Positions 1 through 55,898 of a DNA stretch of 64,000 nucleotides are shown here, piece by piece. The DNA is from Amorphochlora amoebiformis (Eukaryota; Cercozoa; Chlorarachniophyceae): the NCBI GenBank assembly GCA_054601695.1, contig BAAHQB010000112.1, positions 557,927 through 621,926 of the forward strand, given 5' to 3'. The stretch's first letter is position 1, and the number at the start of each line of letters is the position of its first letter. Position numbers and translations under genes: made by a program. The notes under the pieces were generated by a model. The model saw nothing but the letters and a program-made list of their open reading frames with translations, ran no database searches and had not been told where the DNA came from.

Positions 1-342
1 ACACGAATCCCGCTCCAAATCGAAAGGTTATTCACGCCTTACACAACACGCGGCTGCTTCCGGCTGGTTCACCGCATCGGCCTCGCACCCCTCCACGCTC
101 GCGGGGGGGGGGGGGGAGGTATAAGTATATGAGGAGTCATTCGGTGAGTGTTATATGTGAGTGGTTGTGTGGGTTGTGGTTTGTATGTGGACGTTTAAGT
201 GGGGTATGTATGTATGTATATCGGGAAAGAGTGAGATAATGATATATATATATATATATGTATATATATGTATATGTATATATAAAGAGATATTATACGT
301 ATGTTAAAGATATGAGAATGTAGAATAGCATGCATTCTGTAG
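1..342. other. Upstream region, no exon recognised
   Basis: The first ~100 bp are GC-rich, followed by a G14 run (103-116), T/G-rich sequence and short (TA)n tracts. The first exon of the polymerase-NOT1 gene probably lies here or to the left. An ATG at 129-131 followed by a GT donor was considered, but its phase does not match the exon at 343. Confidence 0.5.
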
Positions 343-17049
<16,707 letters not shown>

Positions 17050-17268
17050 CTTGCACATATAATATATCTAAACGTGCTGATTCAACGCACGGCAATTTAG
17101 CTTAATTAGCTGTCACAGCAAGCGATAGAGAGAGCAATTGATAGCTGCAGTGGCATCGTCAGATTCTTAACTTGCTTAATGATATCGACATAAGCTTCAT
17201 TATCACGATGTTAATATCATGGATACATCATCATCATATATCTAGTATCTAGAGTATGTGCAAATATA

Positions 17269-17353
<85 letters not shown>

Positions 17354-17519
17354 AGATATAATATATATATATATATATACATACTAGTTTTCTTTGTATG
17401 TATATTTATTTATCGGAACCACTGCCTGCTTCGCAGCACTAGTACGTGTCGTTTCGATAATTATCGTTCCGCGTCGTATCAGCTCTACCTTATTGTGATA
17501 TCGCTGATTCGCTTACTAG

Positions 17520-17575
<56 letters not shown>

Positions 17576-17617
17576 GAGAGAGATAGAGATATATATGTAT
17601 CATAATATATATATCTA

Positions 17618-17660
<43 letters not shown>

Positions 17661-17677
17661 TATATACTATTATTACT

Positions 17678-18177
17678 ATATACGCACGTATACGTAGCGT
17701 ACGTCGACCACGCACATGCATCATATAATGATTCATATTGCATATGCTTACGTTTTCTAGGTTTTAGATTCAAGTAAATGCGTACTAGACTGCGGATATC
17801 GATATCAGTATGTACGTACGTACCGTGATGTATGACCCGAAATACTAGTCTAGTAGTGGGTGATAGCTAGCTCGATGCGCATGCGCATATAATCCGATCT
17901 CCTACTTATTCGTATATAGGCTGGACTTTCTAGACCAGCGGTTAACATACCTTTAGGCGCACTTGTAGATCGGATTATATGCGCATGCGCATCGAGCTAG
18001 CTATCACCCACTACTAGACTAGTATTTCGGGTCATACATCACGGTACGTACGTACATACTGATATCGATATCCGCAGTCTAGTACGCATATACTTGAATC
18101 TAAAACCTAGAAAACGTAAGCATATGCAATATGATGCACGTGCGTGGTCGACGTACGCTACGTATACGTGCGTATAT
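17678..18177. repeat. Long imperfect inverted repeat, arms of 223 and 211 bp, 66-bp spacer
   Basis: The left arm 17678-17900 and right arm 17967-18177 are reverse complements except for a few substitutions and a 12-bp indel (extra bases near 17730 in the left arm). The spacer 17901-17966 is unique. The arms are rich in GTAC, CTAG, GATATC and GCGCATGCGC palindromes. Such a repeat could fold into a long hairpin or cruciform. No transposase or flanking target-site duplication was seen. Confidence 0.92.
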
Positions 18178-18190
18178 CTAGTATATACGT

Positions 18191-18211
18191 AGTACGTTTT
18201 CGAAACGTACT
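18191..18211. repeat. Short hairpin just outside the long inverted repeat
   Basis: A 9-bp stem, AGTACGTTT paired with AAACGTACT, closes a TCG loop. It lies 14 bp beyond the right arm. Confidence 0.7.
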
Positions 18212-18339
18212 AGCGTAAACCATTACTTGCAGACATGCTAGACATGATTTCGATCGGACGTCGTAAGTCACAGTATCTGTATGTACGTACGTTTATGCAC
18301 ATATTTACAGCTGTATACGTAATTATAATCGATCAAACA

Positions 18340-18756
18340 CGCATATACAATCTAGTAAATCTAGTAAATACACGGCCTAGAGATTCGTCCGGGGCGACAT
18401 TCACCATCTGAGATCTATGGCTACATATCTACTAGATCTAGCGTATTCTCGCGTGTAATCTAGGTAATGTTATTATGTTACTCTAGTTACTAAATGTATC
18501 TACTAGACTGAGAGACTAGATCTAGTCTATCATCTAGACGTACTAGTAGATCTAGTATATCAAATTTACTAAGTAGTAGTACTTAGTACAGTCCGCCGGT
18601 TGATATATCTAGTTGATTGTCCCAGTACTCCAGGTACTAGCAATATATAAGGACTTGAATGTATATATATATAATTTATAAACGATGTGTATAACTGCTA
18701 GAACTGGTATAAATATCTAGATATATATATCTCGATACATAAATACTAGATCTAAT

Positions 18757-18760
<4 letters not shown>
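18340..18760. repeat. CTAG-rich stretch
   Basis: Many CTAG tetramers, often as AGATCT/CTAGA combinations, occur in non-(TA)n sequence. The composition resembles 44440-45310. No reading frame was found. Confidence 0.7.
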
Positions 18761-18790
<30 letters not shown>

Positions 18791-18808
18791 GTATATGCAC
18801 AGATGTAT

Positions 18809-18853
<45 letters not shown>

Positions 18854-18866
18854 TAGATATATGTCA

Positions 18867-18901
<35 letters not shown>

Positions 18902-18942
18902 GTATATATGTGTGTGTGTCTGTGTGTGTACATGTAAAATGC

Positions 18943-19015
<73 letters not shown>

Positions 19016-19049
19016 TATTAAATATATATATATATGTATATATAAATAT

Positions 19050-19129
<80 letters not shown>

Positions 19130-19176
19130 CATTTTTTATATATACACATATATACTATTAACAATGATATACATTG

Positions 19177-19292
<116 letters not shown>

Positions 19293-19448
19293 ATATATGC
19301 TTGGTTTAGAGTAAATATTTGGTCACAACTCATAATTGGACAGTCAAAACACGGCTTCCACGCTCGATGCCGTGTTAGCCAGAGGATGGCCAACTTTGGA
19401 ATGCTAGACTCGAATCTTAACTGCAAGCCTATAGCATCCTCCCTACAA

Positions 19449-19586
19449 TTACCCTATGAAAACCTTCACAACCGAGTCCGCTCCGCCGCTGGCTAGGACT
19501 GGAATCTTCGGGTGATATGCGATGCAATGTATCGCCTGTTGTATTTAAAAAAATATTATGCATTGTAGATGTACAATGTTTATTGG

Positions 19587-19676
<90 letters not shown>

Positions 19677-19772
19677 ATATTTAAATGCAATTCATATGTG
19701 CACACACATGTGTGTATACACACACATGTGTGTGTGTATATATATGTATATGTATATATTTATATATATATG

Positions 19773-19864
<92 letters not shown>

Positions 19865-19922
19865 GTGTGTGTATTGATATGTATTAGTTTGTATGCATAC
19901 CAGTATTTACACACATAATTAT

Positions 19923-19968
<46 letters not shown>

Positions 19969-19970
19969 AA

Positions 19971-20061
<91 letters not shown>

Positions 20062-20068
20062 AATATAT

Positions 20069-20099
<31 letters not shown>

Positions 20100-20257
20100 G
20101 TATATATGTGTGTGTGTACATGTGCATATACATACACATATGCATATATATAAATATATATATACATGTATATATATATATATATATATACATAATATAA
20201 ATATATATACATATATATATGTGTGTGTGTGTGTACGTATGTGTGTGTGTGTATACA

Positions 20258-20288
<31 letters not shown>

Positions 20289-20367
20289 TGAATGTATACA
20301 CGTATGTATTATATTTATTGAAGTAATGTCGTATGTATGTATAATACTGTTTGTGTATATAAGATAG

Positions 20368-20398
<31 letters not shown>

Positions 20399-20401
20399 AT
20401 G

Positions 20402-20447
<46 letters not shown>

Positions 20448-20589
20448 TATATATATATGGAAACTTATATATACGTACATATATATATATATATATGTAT
20501 TATATACATATATATATATATATAAATATTATATGTTATATGTGTGTATGTATAATGTACATGCATAAATAATGTAAATATACAATATA

Positions 20590-20654
<65 letters not shown>

Positions 20655-20667
20655 ATGTGTGTGTGTG

Positions 20668-20702
<35 letters not shown>

Positions 20703-20784
20703 CAGTAACATATATTTATAAATCTGTATAATATATCTGTGCTTGCGTATATGTGTACAACCAATCAATAAATATCTATATCTT

Positions 20785-20873
<89 letters not shown>

Positions 20874-21023
20874 TATATATTATATATTTTGTATATATAA
20901 AAATATAAAATTTTTTTATATATATATATATACATATTTATATATATATATATGTTTGTGTGTATGTGTGTGTATTGATTGATTGTACACGTATACGCAA
21001 GCACAGATATATTATATACATTC

Positions 21024-21080
<57 letters not shown>

Positions 21081-21123
21081 TATACACATATATATTATAT
21101 TTACATATATGTATAATATAATG

Positions 21124-21164
<41 letters not shown>

Positions 21165-21238
21165 TTATATATATTTGTATTATATTTAGAAATATGATAT
21201 ATTATATCATAATATCATAATTCGTTACTATGTATATA

Positions 21239-21333
<95 letters not shown>

Positions 21334-21354
21334 AGTATAAATTATATGTATGTT

Positions 21355-21417
<63 letters not shown>

Positions 21418-21494
21418 TATATAATGTATATAATGTATATATATATATATATATATGTATATATTATTACATTATGTTATAATAATTTATATAA

Positions 21495-21536
<42 letters not shown>

Positions 21537-23403
21537 TGTAATAATACCAAGAGTGATATCTGTACCTCATCATATTTTTTCCTATGCTGGTTTGGATCCA
21601 TATCCACCGTGATGGCATTGTTTCGGATATCCCATATCCGAATAGATTGGTCGTGGCTTGCTGTAGCCATCGCAACCCCGTTATTATCTATAGCGATGCT
21701 TGTGACAGCGTCCCTATGAGCATTTTGTTTTACGTCAACGCAGGTGCCCTAAGGATGTTGAATTAGTCAGAAGTCCCTAAATAAGATTGGTTACTTTTCA
21801 TTAACACCTGAGAAAGGTCCAATATATGGTAGCTTCCATCCAGGTTTGCGGTGACAGCTAGGTTAAGGAACGGATGTACTGTTAAATCCATCGTGTGGGA
21901 CGCAACCTTCGCCTTTATCATAGCTATCTCCTGATGTTGTGATAAGTGTAAGTGATCAGAATTCAACGGTTGCAAAGTGCATCCACGCCTTATATTTATT
22001 CTATACCTTTCCTGTTTCGATATCAAACACTGCTACATCCCCCGTCGTGTACGACACCACCAAGTGATCTTCCGTTGGCTTTAGTACGACTGTATGCATG
22101 TGTATCAAGACAGACCCAGTGGTGCATGGGATTGGGATACCTGAAGTCGGAATGAGATTTTTACCATCTACTAGCGAGCTGTACTCTATTTTGGCTTCCT
22201 TTTGTTCCTCGAAGTTCGCCTGGATAATGTGCGTTCAGAAGTTTAACGGACAAATATAGTCGTGCACATACCTCCCAAGCGCGCACGTTGCCATCACTGC
22301 AAGCTGAATATAAGTATTTCTTGGATATCGCCAAACTCCACACGGCTTCCTTGTGCCGGAAAGTGTTCAGGGTGAAGGGGCAGCAGGTTCCATAAGTCGT
22401 GTACCTAGGGTTAGAATAAGACATCAGCATTTGAGTGATTTCCCTATTTATAAGTCATTTACTGGTCCTTCCCGTCGTCAGGATATCCAAGTAGAAGGAC
22501 TTTTCCATCCACACCACCGGAAGCTAGCCGATCTCCTGAGGCTGCAGTGCTAGTGACCATCCCCAGATGTCCCCGAAAAGTGTATGTTGGCTCGAGTTTC
22601 TTGGACGCCTTCTTCTTCTTGATCATCTTCTCCAAGCTCCACAACTTTGACGTGCCGTCTTCAGACCCCGAGAACAGGAGAGCAGACGTTGGATGGAAGG
22701 ATATACACCGGACTCCGTCCAGATGGCTTCTCATCTGGGCGATGGGAGACCACTTACCAAGTTCCGATCTCTTGACTTCTACTTCCTGCAGCTTCTTATA
22801 CTCCCCTGTGATGGGCCCACAATCAATCTTCTGTGGAACGCTCTTCTGTAATTTCTCCTCCTTGACCGGCGAAGGAGCGGGGATCTTGACTGGCTCCTCG
22901 TCCTTGACATCTTGTTCTTGTAGGACGTTGTTATCGTTGGCGACCGGTGGAGCAGGCTCCTCGAAGGTTGGCTCTTCTATTTTCGCCTTCTTGGACGATG
23001 ATCCTTTACTGGCCATGAGGTCTTCCACGATAGCGCGAATACGTTCAGGGGTTAATCTTCCCTTGGGCAGGTACGTCGGTAAAGTTTTCCACCGCACCTT
23101 CCGACTGGCCTTGGCGCCCAACCCGTTCTCCTTCCCGAGGCCCCCGTCCGAGCTGGGAATTCCAATCGATTTCCTGTTGAGCGCATGTTCCAGCATCTTA
23201 ATCCTCTGCGCCAGGTTTTTTTGAACTTTCTCGTGCATCTCGACGGATTCTTGCAGACTCTTAACTTTGCCCTCGAGCTCCGCCTTCTCCAACGACCAGT
23301 TGATACGCTCGTCGTCCACTTGCTTCCAGGACATCAGAATGGTGTCTATGGCATCCTTAACGTTCCCTGGAGGGGCCCCAAGTATGTAGCCCGACCCGTT
23401 CAT
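19449..23403 (-). CDS. STRN: Striatin homologue (STRIPAK scaffold, coiled coil plus WD40)
   Basis: Exons read from high to low coordinate: 23403-22463, 22404-22272, 22219-22007, 21930-21808, 21748-21566 and 19535-19449, giving about 559 residues from ATG 23403 to TAA 19449-19451. The N-terminus is a coiled coil containing [11 protein letters not shown], the signature of the striatin dimerisation helix. An acidic/Lys-rich linker follows, then WD40 repeats from about residue 225 (e.g. [22 protein letters not shown]), ending in [14 protein letters not shown], which matches the striatin C-terminus. Family knowledge: striatins are PP2A B''' subunits that scaffold the STRIPAK phosphatase-kinase complex. 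It is shorter than animal striatins (about 700-780 aa), mostly in the linker. Introns are 50-76 nt except the last, which is about 2 kb of (TA)n. It is head-to-head with VPS29. Confidence 0.93.
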
Positions 23404-23516
23404 CGCCTCGATATCTCAAAGTTGTCCGCCCCACTTTTGATCTGTCCAACCGAATTTTTATCTCGTGAAACCTATTATTCGGCTCAAAGTGGCTTGCGAC
23501 GCGAGCGTGGGTGATA
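23404..23516. promoter_or_regulatory. Shared divergent promoter region, striatin / VPS29
   Basis: 113 bp separate the two start codons, which face away from each other. The interval is non-repetitive and free of (TA)n tracts. No TATA box or other clear motif was seen. Regulatory function is inferred from position only. Confidence 0.6.
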
Positions 23517-24287
23517 ATGCAGGATTTTGGGGAGGTATTAAGTGATCTCTAGCACATTTCCAGTTCTAAAATTCGATCTTGCCAGCTTGTACTAGTGCTA
23601 GGAGATTTGTGCATCCCGAATCGCAAGGCAAAGCTGCCGGATGACTTCAAATCGCTCCTGGTATGCCCACAAAGCGCAGTATCACTGGCGCTGAGAAAGT
23701 TTCCTGTAGGTCCCCGGGAAGATGAAACACGTCCTGTGCACGGGAAATGTATGTTCCAAGTCCATGGATCAATATCTCCGCAACCTGGTAATCGGTAACG
23801 CATCAAACGTGCATATCGTGAAAGGGGATATGGATGATAACAAAGCCTACCCCGAGTCGAAGGTGGTGACCATTGGTGGGTTCAAGATCGGACTATGCCA
23901 CGGACATCAGCTAGTTCCAGATCATGTCGAGAGCCTTCTCAACCTCCAACGCAAGCTGGACGTGGATATCCTGATCACCGGCCACAAGCACCAGGCAGAG
24001 GTTTACGCAAACGACGGCAAGTACCTCATCAACCCGGGATCTGCGACCGGAGCTCCAACGTTTGAAGGGTATCTCTGATCATTGATAAACGTCTTTACCA
24101 TCTCAAGATGAAAATTCAAACATTTGTGTTCTTCTGTGGCAGGAAATCCAACGTGCCAAGCTTTATTCTGATGGCAATTAAAGGAGATAACGTAGTCACC
24201 TTCGTGTACGAGCTCAAGTACGACTCCGAGTTAAACAAGTTCAAGGTGAGTGTGTCCAAGAGTGATTTCTCCAAAGGGGGGAAGTAG
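23517..24287 (+). CDS. VPS29: VPS29, retromer subunit
   Basis: Four exons (23517-23534, 23586-23660, 23710-24068, 24143-24287) encode 198 residues, slightly longer than the usual 182-190. The first exon gives only MQDFGE; the next opens with [13 protein letters not shown], the start of the VPS29 phosphoesterase-like fold. The metal-site motifs follow in order: CTGN, VKGDMD, CHGHQ and ITGHKH, then INPGSATGA. Family knowledge: VPS29 binds VPS35 in the endosomal retromer and has the calcineurin-like phosphoesterase fold without clear phosphatase activity. One oddity: the usual His of GDLHIP is Cys here. Introns are 51, 49 and 74 nt with no microsatellite. The ATG lies 113 bp from the striatin ATG on the other strand, so the two probably share a promoter region. 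Confidence 0.95.
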
Positions 24288-24458
24288 GCTTGGGGCGTTC
24301 TGCCAGAACAAAGTTATTGTGACGTCACTCCACTATTTGTAGCTTGTGTTGTGAAGTTGGGATCAGAATTTTCACATAAATCAGATCATGCAATATAGCA
24401 TACTTATTAAACATATATAAATATATATACATGAATATTTATACATATAAATATATAT

Positions 24459-24500
<42 letters not shown>

Positions 24501-24618
24501 TTATATATCATTGAATATGCATTCATGTATACAATATGTAATAATAATAATAATAATAACAATAACAATAATAATAATAATAATGATAATAATAATAATT
24601 ATGTGTGTGCGTGTCATC

Positions 24619-24683
<65 letters not shown>

Positions 24684-24702
24684 ATGTATATATATATAAA
24701 TA

Positions 24703-24760
<58 letters not shown>

Positions 24761-24828
24761 TATATATCATAGTATACATATATTTATATATATATTATAA
24801 TATATATATAATATATATATATACATAC

Positions 24829-24872
<44 letters not shown>

Positions 24873-25143
24873 TTTATCTGTTATACAAATATGTACTAGA
24901 TATGATGTACGATATATGAGTATAGTAATTTTTTTAATTTGAATGTATATACATATATACATACATATTCCCAGACACATAACAGACACATGTGTGTGTA
25001 TATATGTATGTATCTAAATGCATATACTAGTATTACTTGATATATATCATGATGATGGTAATCATGGATTCATGGTATGTACATATACTAGATATATTTA
25101 TATATGTGTGTATAAATTATAATTATAATATATATGTGTGTAT

Positions 25144-25210
<67 letters not shown>

Positions 25211-25690
25211 TTATATTTATTACATATAGATATTTATATATAAATATATATATATATGTATATATATATATTATAATATATATATATATATAATATATAA
25301 TATATTAACTTATATTATACACATGTACACATAAAAATAAACACACACATGTGTTATTAAATAAAAAATATCAATGTATTATGTTATCTACACCAACATA
25401 ATGTGCTTGTGAATCTGTGATGATCATGCATCACATTATACAATTGTACTATGATACACTATGCCGCCTGTATGTTCTCAATGTTTTCGTAGTGGTATAC
25501 ATATTAGTTATACTGAGTTCATCGCAGTATGTACGTCATCAAAATTCCAGTTAATTTTTGTTCGATTCATCCAGGAAGAAAGCTGTCGCCAATATCACTG
25601 ATAAATTTAAAATAATTCGACGACGATCATTTCATGGACCCAACGCGGCTGCCAAGCACATCTAATGCCAAGTTCTACCGTCAGTATCCG
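24288..25690. other. Convergent intergenic region, VPS29 / ChlI
   Basis: Contains an interrupted (AAT)n block at about 24538-24600, several (TA)n tracts, and unique AT-rich sequence next to the ChlI stop. No exon recognised. Confidence 0.7.
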
Positions 25691-26977
25691 TTAGTTTCCG
25701 ACCATGTAATCCTGAGGGTTTGCTATCCTCTTGAGCGCGGAGAGGACCAAGCTAGAACGCTTCGTGTCGAATACAGGGTCCGTAGGGTCTTTCTTGAGTC
25801 GGTGCCCGATGGCAAGTGGCACAACCTTGTATAAGTCGTCCATGCTGACCTCTGTACGACCATCCAAGGCTGCGGCGGCTGATGCGGCTCGAATACAGGA
25901 GAGATCTCCACGAATCCCTTCGGTGCCGAGACGCCCGCACACCTCAGCTACAATGAGCTGCAAGTCTTTCGAGACAGTCACCGAGGGGAGAATCTTACGC
26001 GCGCTGTCAATCTTGACGCGCAATTCTGCCTGCTCGGACTCAACTTTGCGACAGAAAGTTTCAGGGTCCTCGTCGAATTCGAGGCGGTCAATAATCATCT
26101 GGGTGCAAAGCGTCGAGTTTTGGATCGTGGAGACTGTGGCGAATAGTCCGAAACGATCTAGGAGCTGCGGACGGAGCTCGCCCTCGTCGGGGTGGCCGGT
26201 AGCGATCAAGATATAGCGTGCAGGGTGTTCAGCTGAGATTCCCTCACGCTCCACCTTGTTGTAGCCTCCTGCAGCCGAGTCGAGAACGACGTCGACGAGT
26301 CCGTCTTCCATCAGATTGATTTCATCAACGAACAATATCCCACGGTTAGCCTTCCCTAGGAGCCCGCACTCAAACTTCTTTTGCCCAGAGAGCAGGGCCT
26401 CCTCCATGTCAATAGTCCCGCAGACCTTATCTTCTGTAGCGCCCAGCGGCAGTTGGATGATAGGGGTCTTGATGAACTCAGTGTCGAGAGGCTGTCCAGC
26501 GTCCACCCGCTCCTGCACCTCCGGGCCCTGGAGATTTCGATCCGTCGGATGAGAGTTATACGAGTCCCCCTTGACCACCTCGATCTCGGGCAGCACCGAT
26601 TTCATTGACTGGATGCACACCGACTTGCCAGTGCCCCGGTCGCCAAACACGAGCAAGCCCCCGATTGCCGGGTCAACGGCGTTCAAGAGCAAACCCATTT
26701 TCATATCCTCCTGCCCAACAATTCTTGTGAACGGAAACTCAAAGGTCTCCTCGCGCGCGGCGATACGCGTTGGTGTCCTACCCGTGGCGGCACTAGTTAG
26801 CCCCATCCCCCTCAACCGTGTCCTGGCGAAAGACGCACGTCCCGTGCGGGGACCTGTTATGCCCCGTGTAGACGATAATATTGTAGGGACCCCATGAAAT
26901 CCTGTGAGCTTCAGTAGTAACACCAGAGCCAGGGCTAGGGCCACACACACTCGGAACCCCCCCATTCGGCTCGCCAT
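25691..26977 (-). CDS. CHLI: Magnesium chelatase subunit I (ChlI), nuclear-encoded with plastid leader
   Basis: An apparently intronless gene of 428 codons. The enzyme is the AAA+ ATPase subunit that, with ChlD and ChlH, inserts Mg2+ into protoporphyrin IX, the first committed step of chlorophyll synthesis in the plastid. Walker A is GDRGTGKS (about residues 112-119), Walker B is ILFVDEIN (about 214-221), and the ChlI signature ATEDKVCGTIDMEEALL lies between them. The mature part begins near EFPFTRIVGQEDMK. The first ~75 residues are a leader: a charged start, a strongly hydrophobic run (VALALALVLLL), a possible G/F cleavage context (LTGFHG), then a Ser/Thr/Arg-rich stretch. That pattern fits a bipartite signal for a secondary plastid. 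I chose ATG 26977; the frame extends upstream only with GTG. It diverges from the TPR gene 129 bp away. Confidence 0.96.
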   Translation of the reverse strand: MASRMGGFRVCVALALALVLLLKLTGFHGVPTILSSTRGITGPRTGRASFARTRLRGMGLTSAATGRTPTRIAAREETFEFPFTRIVGQEDMKMGLLLNAVDPAIGGLLVFGDRGTGKSVCIQSMKSVLPEIEVVKGDSYNSHPTDRNLQGPEVQERVDAGQPLDTEFIKTPIIQLPLGATEDKVCGTIDMEEALLSGQKKFECGLLGKANRGILFVDEINLMEDGLVDVVLDSAAGGYNKVEREGISAEHPARYILIATGHPDEGELRPQLLDRFGLFATVSTIQNSTLCTQMIIDRLEFDEDPETFCRKVESEQAELRVKIDSARKILPSVTVSKDLQLIVAEVCGRLGTEGIRGDLSCIRAASAAAALDGRTEVSMDDLYKVVPLAIGHRLKKDPTDPVFDTKRSSLVLSALKRIANPQDYMVGN

Positions 26978-27106
26978 CTCTGCAAGAGCCCAACCTAGGG
27001 TAGTATCGGGGGATTCCACTTAATCCCCGGTGAATACCCAGATTCATGTGACAGAGGGGCGTATCACACGAGAAACTTGTTAACGGCGAAAAAGACTGGA
27101 CTTACC
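26978..27106. promoter_or_regulatory. Shared divergent promoter region, ChlI / TPR membrane protein
   Basis: 129 bp lie between the ChlI ATG (minus strand) and the TPR gene ATG (plus strand). The sequence is unique and of balanced composition, in contrast to the flanking introns. Co-regulation of the two genes is inferred from the geometry alone. Confidence 0.6.
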
Positions 27107-43940
<16,834 letters not shown>

Positions 43941-45134
43941 CGCCTCAGCCAAACAAGCTATAAGGACCCCGTCCTACACGCCCGGTCCGGCCCGAGCAGT
44001 GCATCGAGTACTTTTCGCAGTACTGACTACTGAGTACCGTTATGTATTTTAAGGTAATAATGTTGCCTTAGCCAAACAGGGGAAACTACGATGGGGGGAG
44101 AGAGAGATTTGGAAGTACTACTCCCTTGTACTCGAAGCACAGCTGGGCCAGCGCGGCCACTGAATCAGCCGCTGCCCCCGGGCCCGGCCACCGCCGGGCA
44201 ATGTCTAAGACTGTCTGTCGGATGGCCGCCTCATTTTCTGGCGTGTATGCACATATATCGATTAATTCTTAATCTAGATAATATCTAAAATATCTAGAAT
44301 ATTTTACCGCAGATTTTGCAAATCACCTATGAATAAATTTTAATTCAAAGTTAGCTAGTTAGTTACTTATGTGACTAATAGTGACTAACTTGATAATCAT
44401 TGTATTTGGCACATTTTTTATCAGGCTCTAGCGGCCGAATTCGTATCTACCTACTAGGCCCAAGCTAGCTAGTCTCCAGAGTCTAGCTAGTAGACTACTA
44501 GGACTAGAACCTAGAGAACTAGTAAAATTAGGCTAGATCTACTAGATCTAGTAGATATATCTAGATATACTAGATATATATCATCTAGACTCTAGAGCCT
44601 ACTCTAGATTATCTAGATTATACTAGAGTCTACTAGTCTATAGGCTAGTTAGGACTAGTCTTGTCTAGTACTCAGTATAGTCTCTAGAGTCTAGTAGTAC
44701 TAGAGTAGGAGTAGACCTCTCCGGTTGCCTATATACTACTAAACCTAGACTCTCTAGACTCTAGAGACTACACTACTAGATACTCTAGATACTCTAGATA
44801 CTACAGAACTACTGACACTACACATCTAGATATACATATTATATCTAGTATCGTATATCTAGATATGTACTAGGTGTAAGTACTAAGTACACCTTATATA
44901 TATATATATATACTACAGTATATATATAACTACTAGAAGTCTAGAACTAGATAACTGGACGAAGTACTAGAAGTTGTAACTACCTAGACTACGAGTCTAC
45001 GACATGTACTAGATGTACTAGATGTAGTCTAGGTAGTGTCTAGGTAACCTAGGTAATATACTAGTCTAGTAGAGTACCTCGAGTACCAGTACTAACTAGA
45101 CTATATATATATATATATCTAGATATATCTAGAT

Positions 45135-45168
<34 letters not shown>

Positions 45169-45525
45169 TAGATATATACCTAATATCTAGAATATACATG
45201 TACATACTCTAGATACTTATACTAGATGTACTAGATATGTATATATGTGTTTTTATATAAAATATCTAGATATATCTGATAAGTATCTGAGTATATACTA
45301 GATATACTGCACATGGTTGAATTTAGACGGTACTAAGTAAGCAGCTAGCTCTAGTAGCTATCGTGGGTTAACTAGCTCACGGATATGAACAAGTTTCTAG
45401 TTAATTATAAGCACTTGATCAATCCCATCTAACTTGAATTAAATCCGATATTTGCGCATGCTGGCAATCAGCTAGATCAGCTTCATCCGATGTCCGGACA
45501 TGATGCACCAATATCTAGTATACGA
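43941..45525. other. Convergent intergenic region, TPR gene / PH-EDR2 gene
   Basis: Begins with a short GC-rich island (about 43965-44240) and continues into a strongly CTAG-dense stretch. A 65-codon open frame at 44091-44288 shows no family resemblance and is not called as a gene. Confidence 0.6.
44440..45310. repeat. CTAG-dense island
   Basis: I counted about 31 CTAG tetramers between 44461 and 44820 alone, against one or two expected by chance. Most sit in CTAGA/ACTAG/CTAGT contexts with TAC and ATC spacers. It is not a regular tandem repeat: unit length and phase drift continuously. Confidence 0.85.
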
Positions 45526-55657
<10,132 letters not shown>

Positions 55658-55898
55658 CTGCAAACACCAGAAATTTGGATATTTGGAGTCTTTAATCAAT
55701 GCTCCTGTAGGAGTAACTCTCTGCGAAGAAAGGAAGATAGCAGCACGAGAGGACGCAACCGCCGAAGCCAATTGGGAGGTGTGAGGCTCCCTTGCTGTTG
55801 TCAGGAGAAGAATATATCTTTTCGGGTGCACACGAAAACGAAACTTCCTGTCACCACAATGTCACGCTACAGAGGGCGGTGTCACAAGCGGGTCAAAG
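55658..55898. promoter_or_regulatory. Divergent region between PH/EDR2 gene and Pkr1-like gene
   Basis: About 240 bp of unique sequence between the first recognised exon of the PH/EDR2 gene and the Pkr1-like ATG. It must contain or border the missing 5' exon of the PH/EDR2 gene, because its first visible exon starts in phase 1. No in-frame ATG for that gene was seen here, so its start could lie elsewhere. Confidence 0.4.

Noticed and set aside
22141-22164. 24-nt GT...AG intron in striatin
   Set aside because: It is a multiple of three, open in frame, and shorter than any other intron here. Reading it as coding is simpler.
24246-24251. GTGAGT, a strong donor consensus near the end of VPS29
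   Set aside because: The frame continues through it to a stop at a length and C-terminal pattern normal for VPS29. No acceptor with a better ending was found.
26978-27019. Extension of ChlI upstream of ATG 26977
   Set aside because: The frame is open but starts with GTG, not ATG. The 14 extra residues are not needed for the signal peptide.
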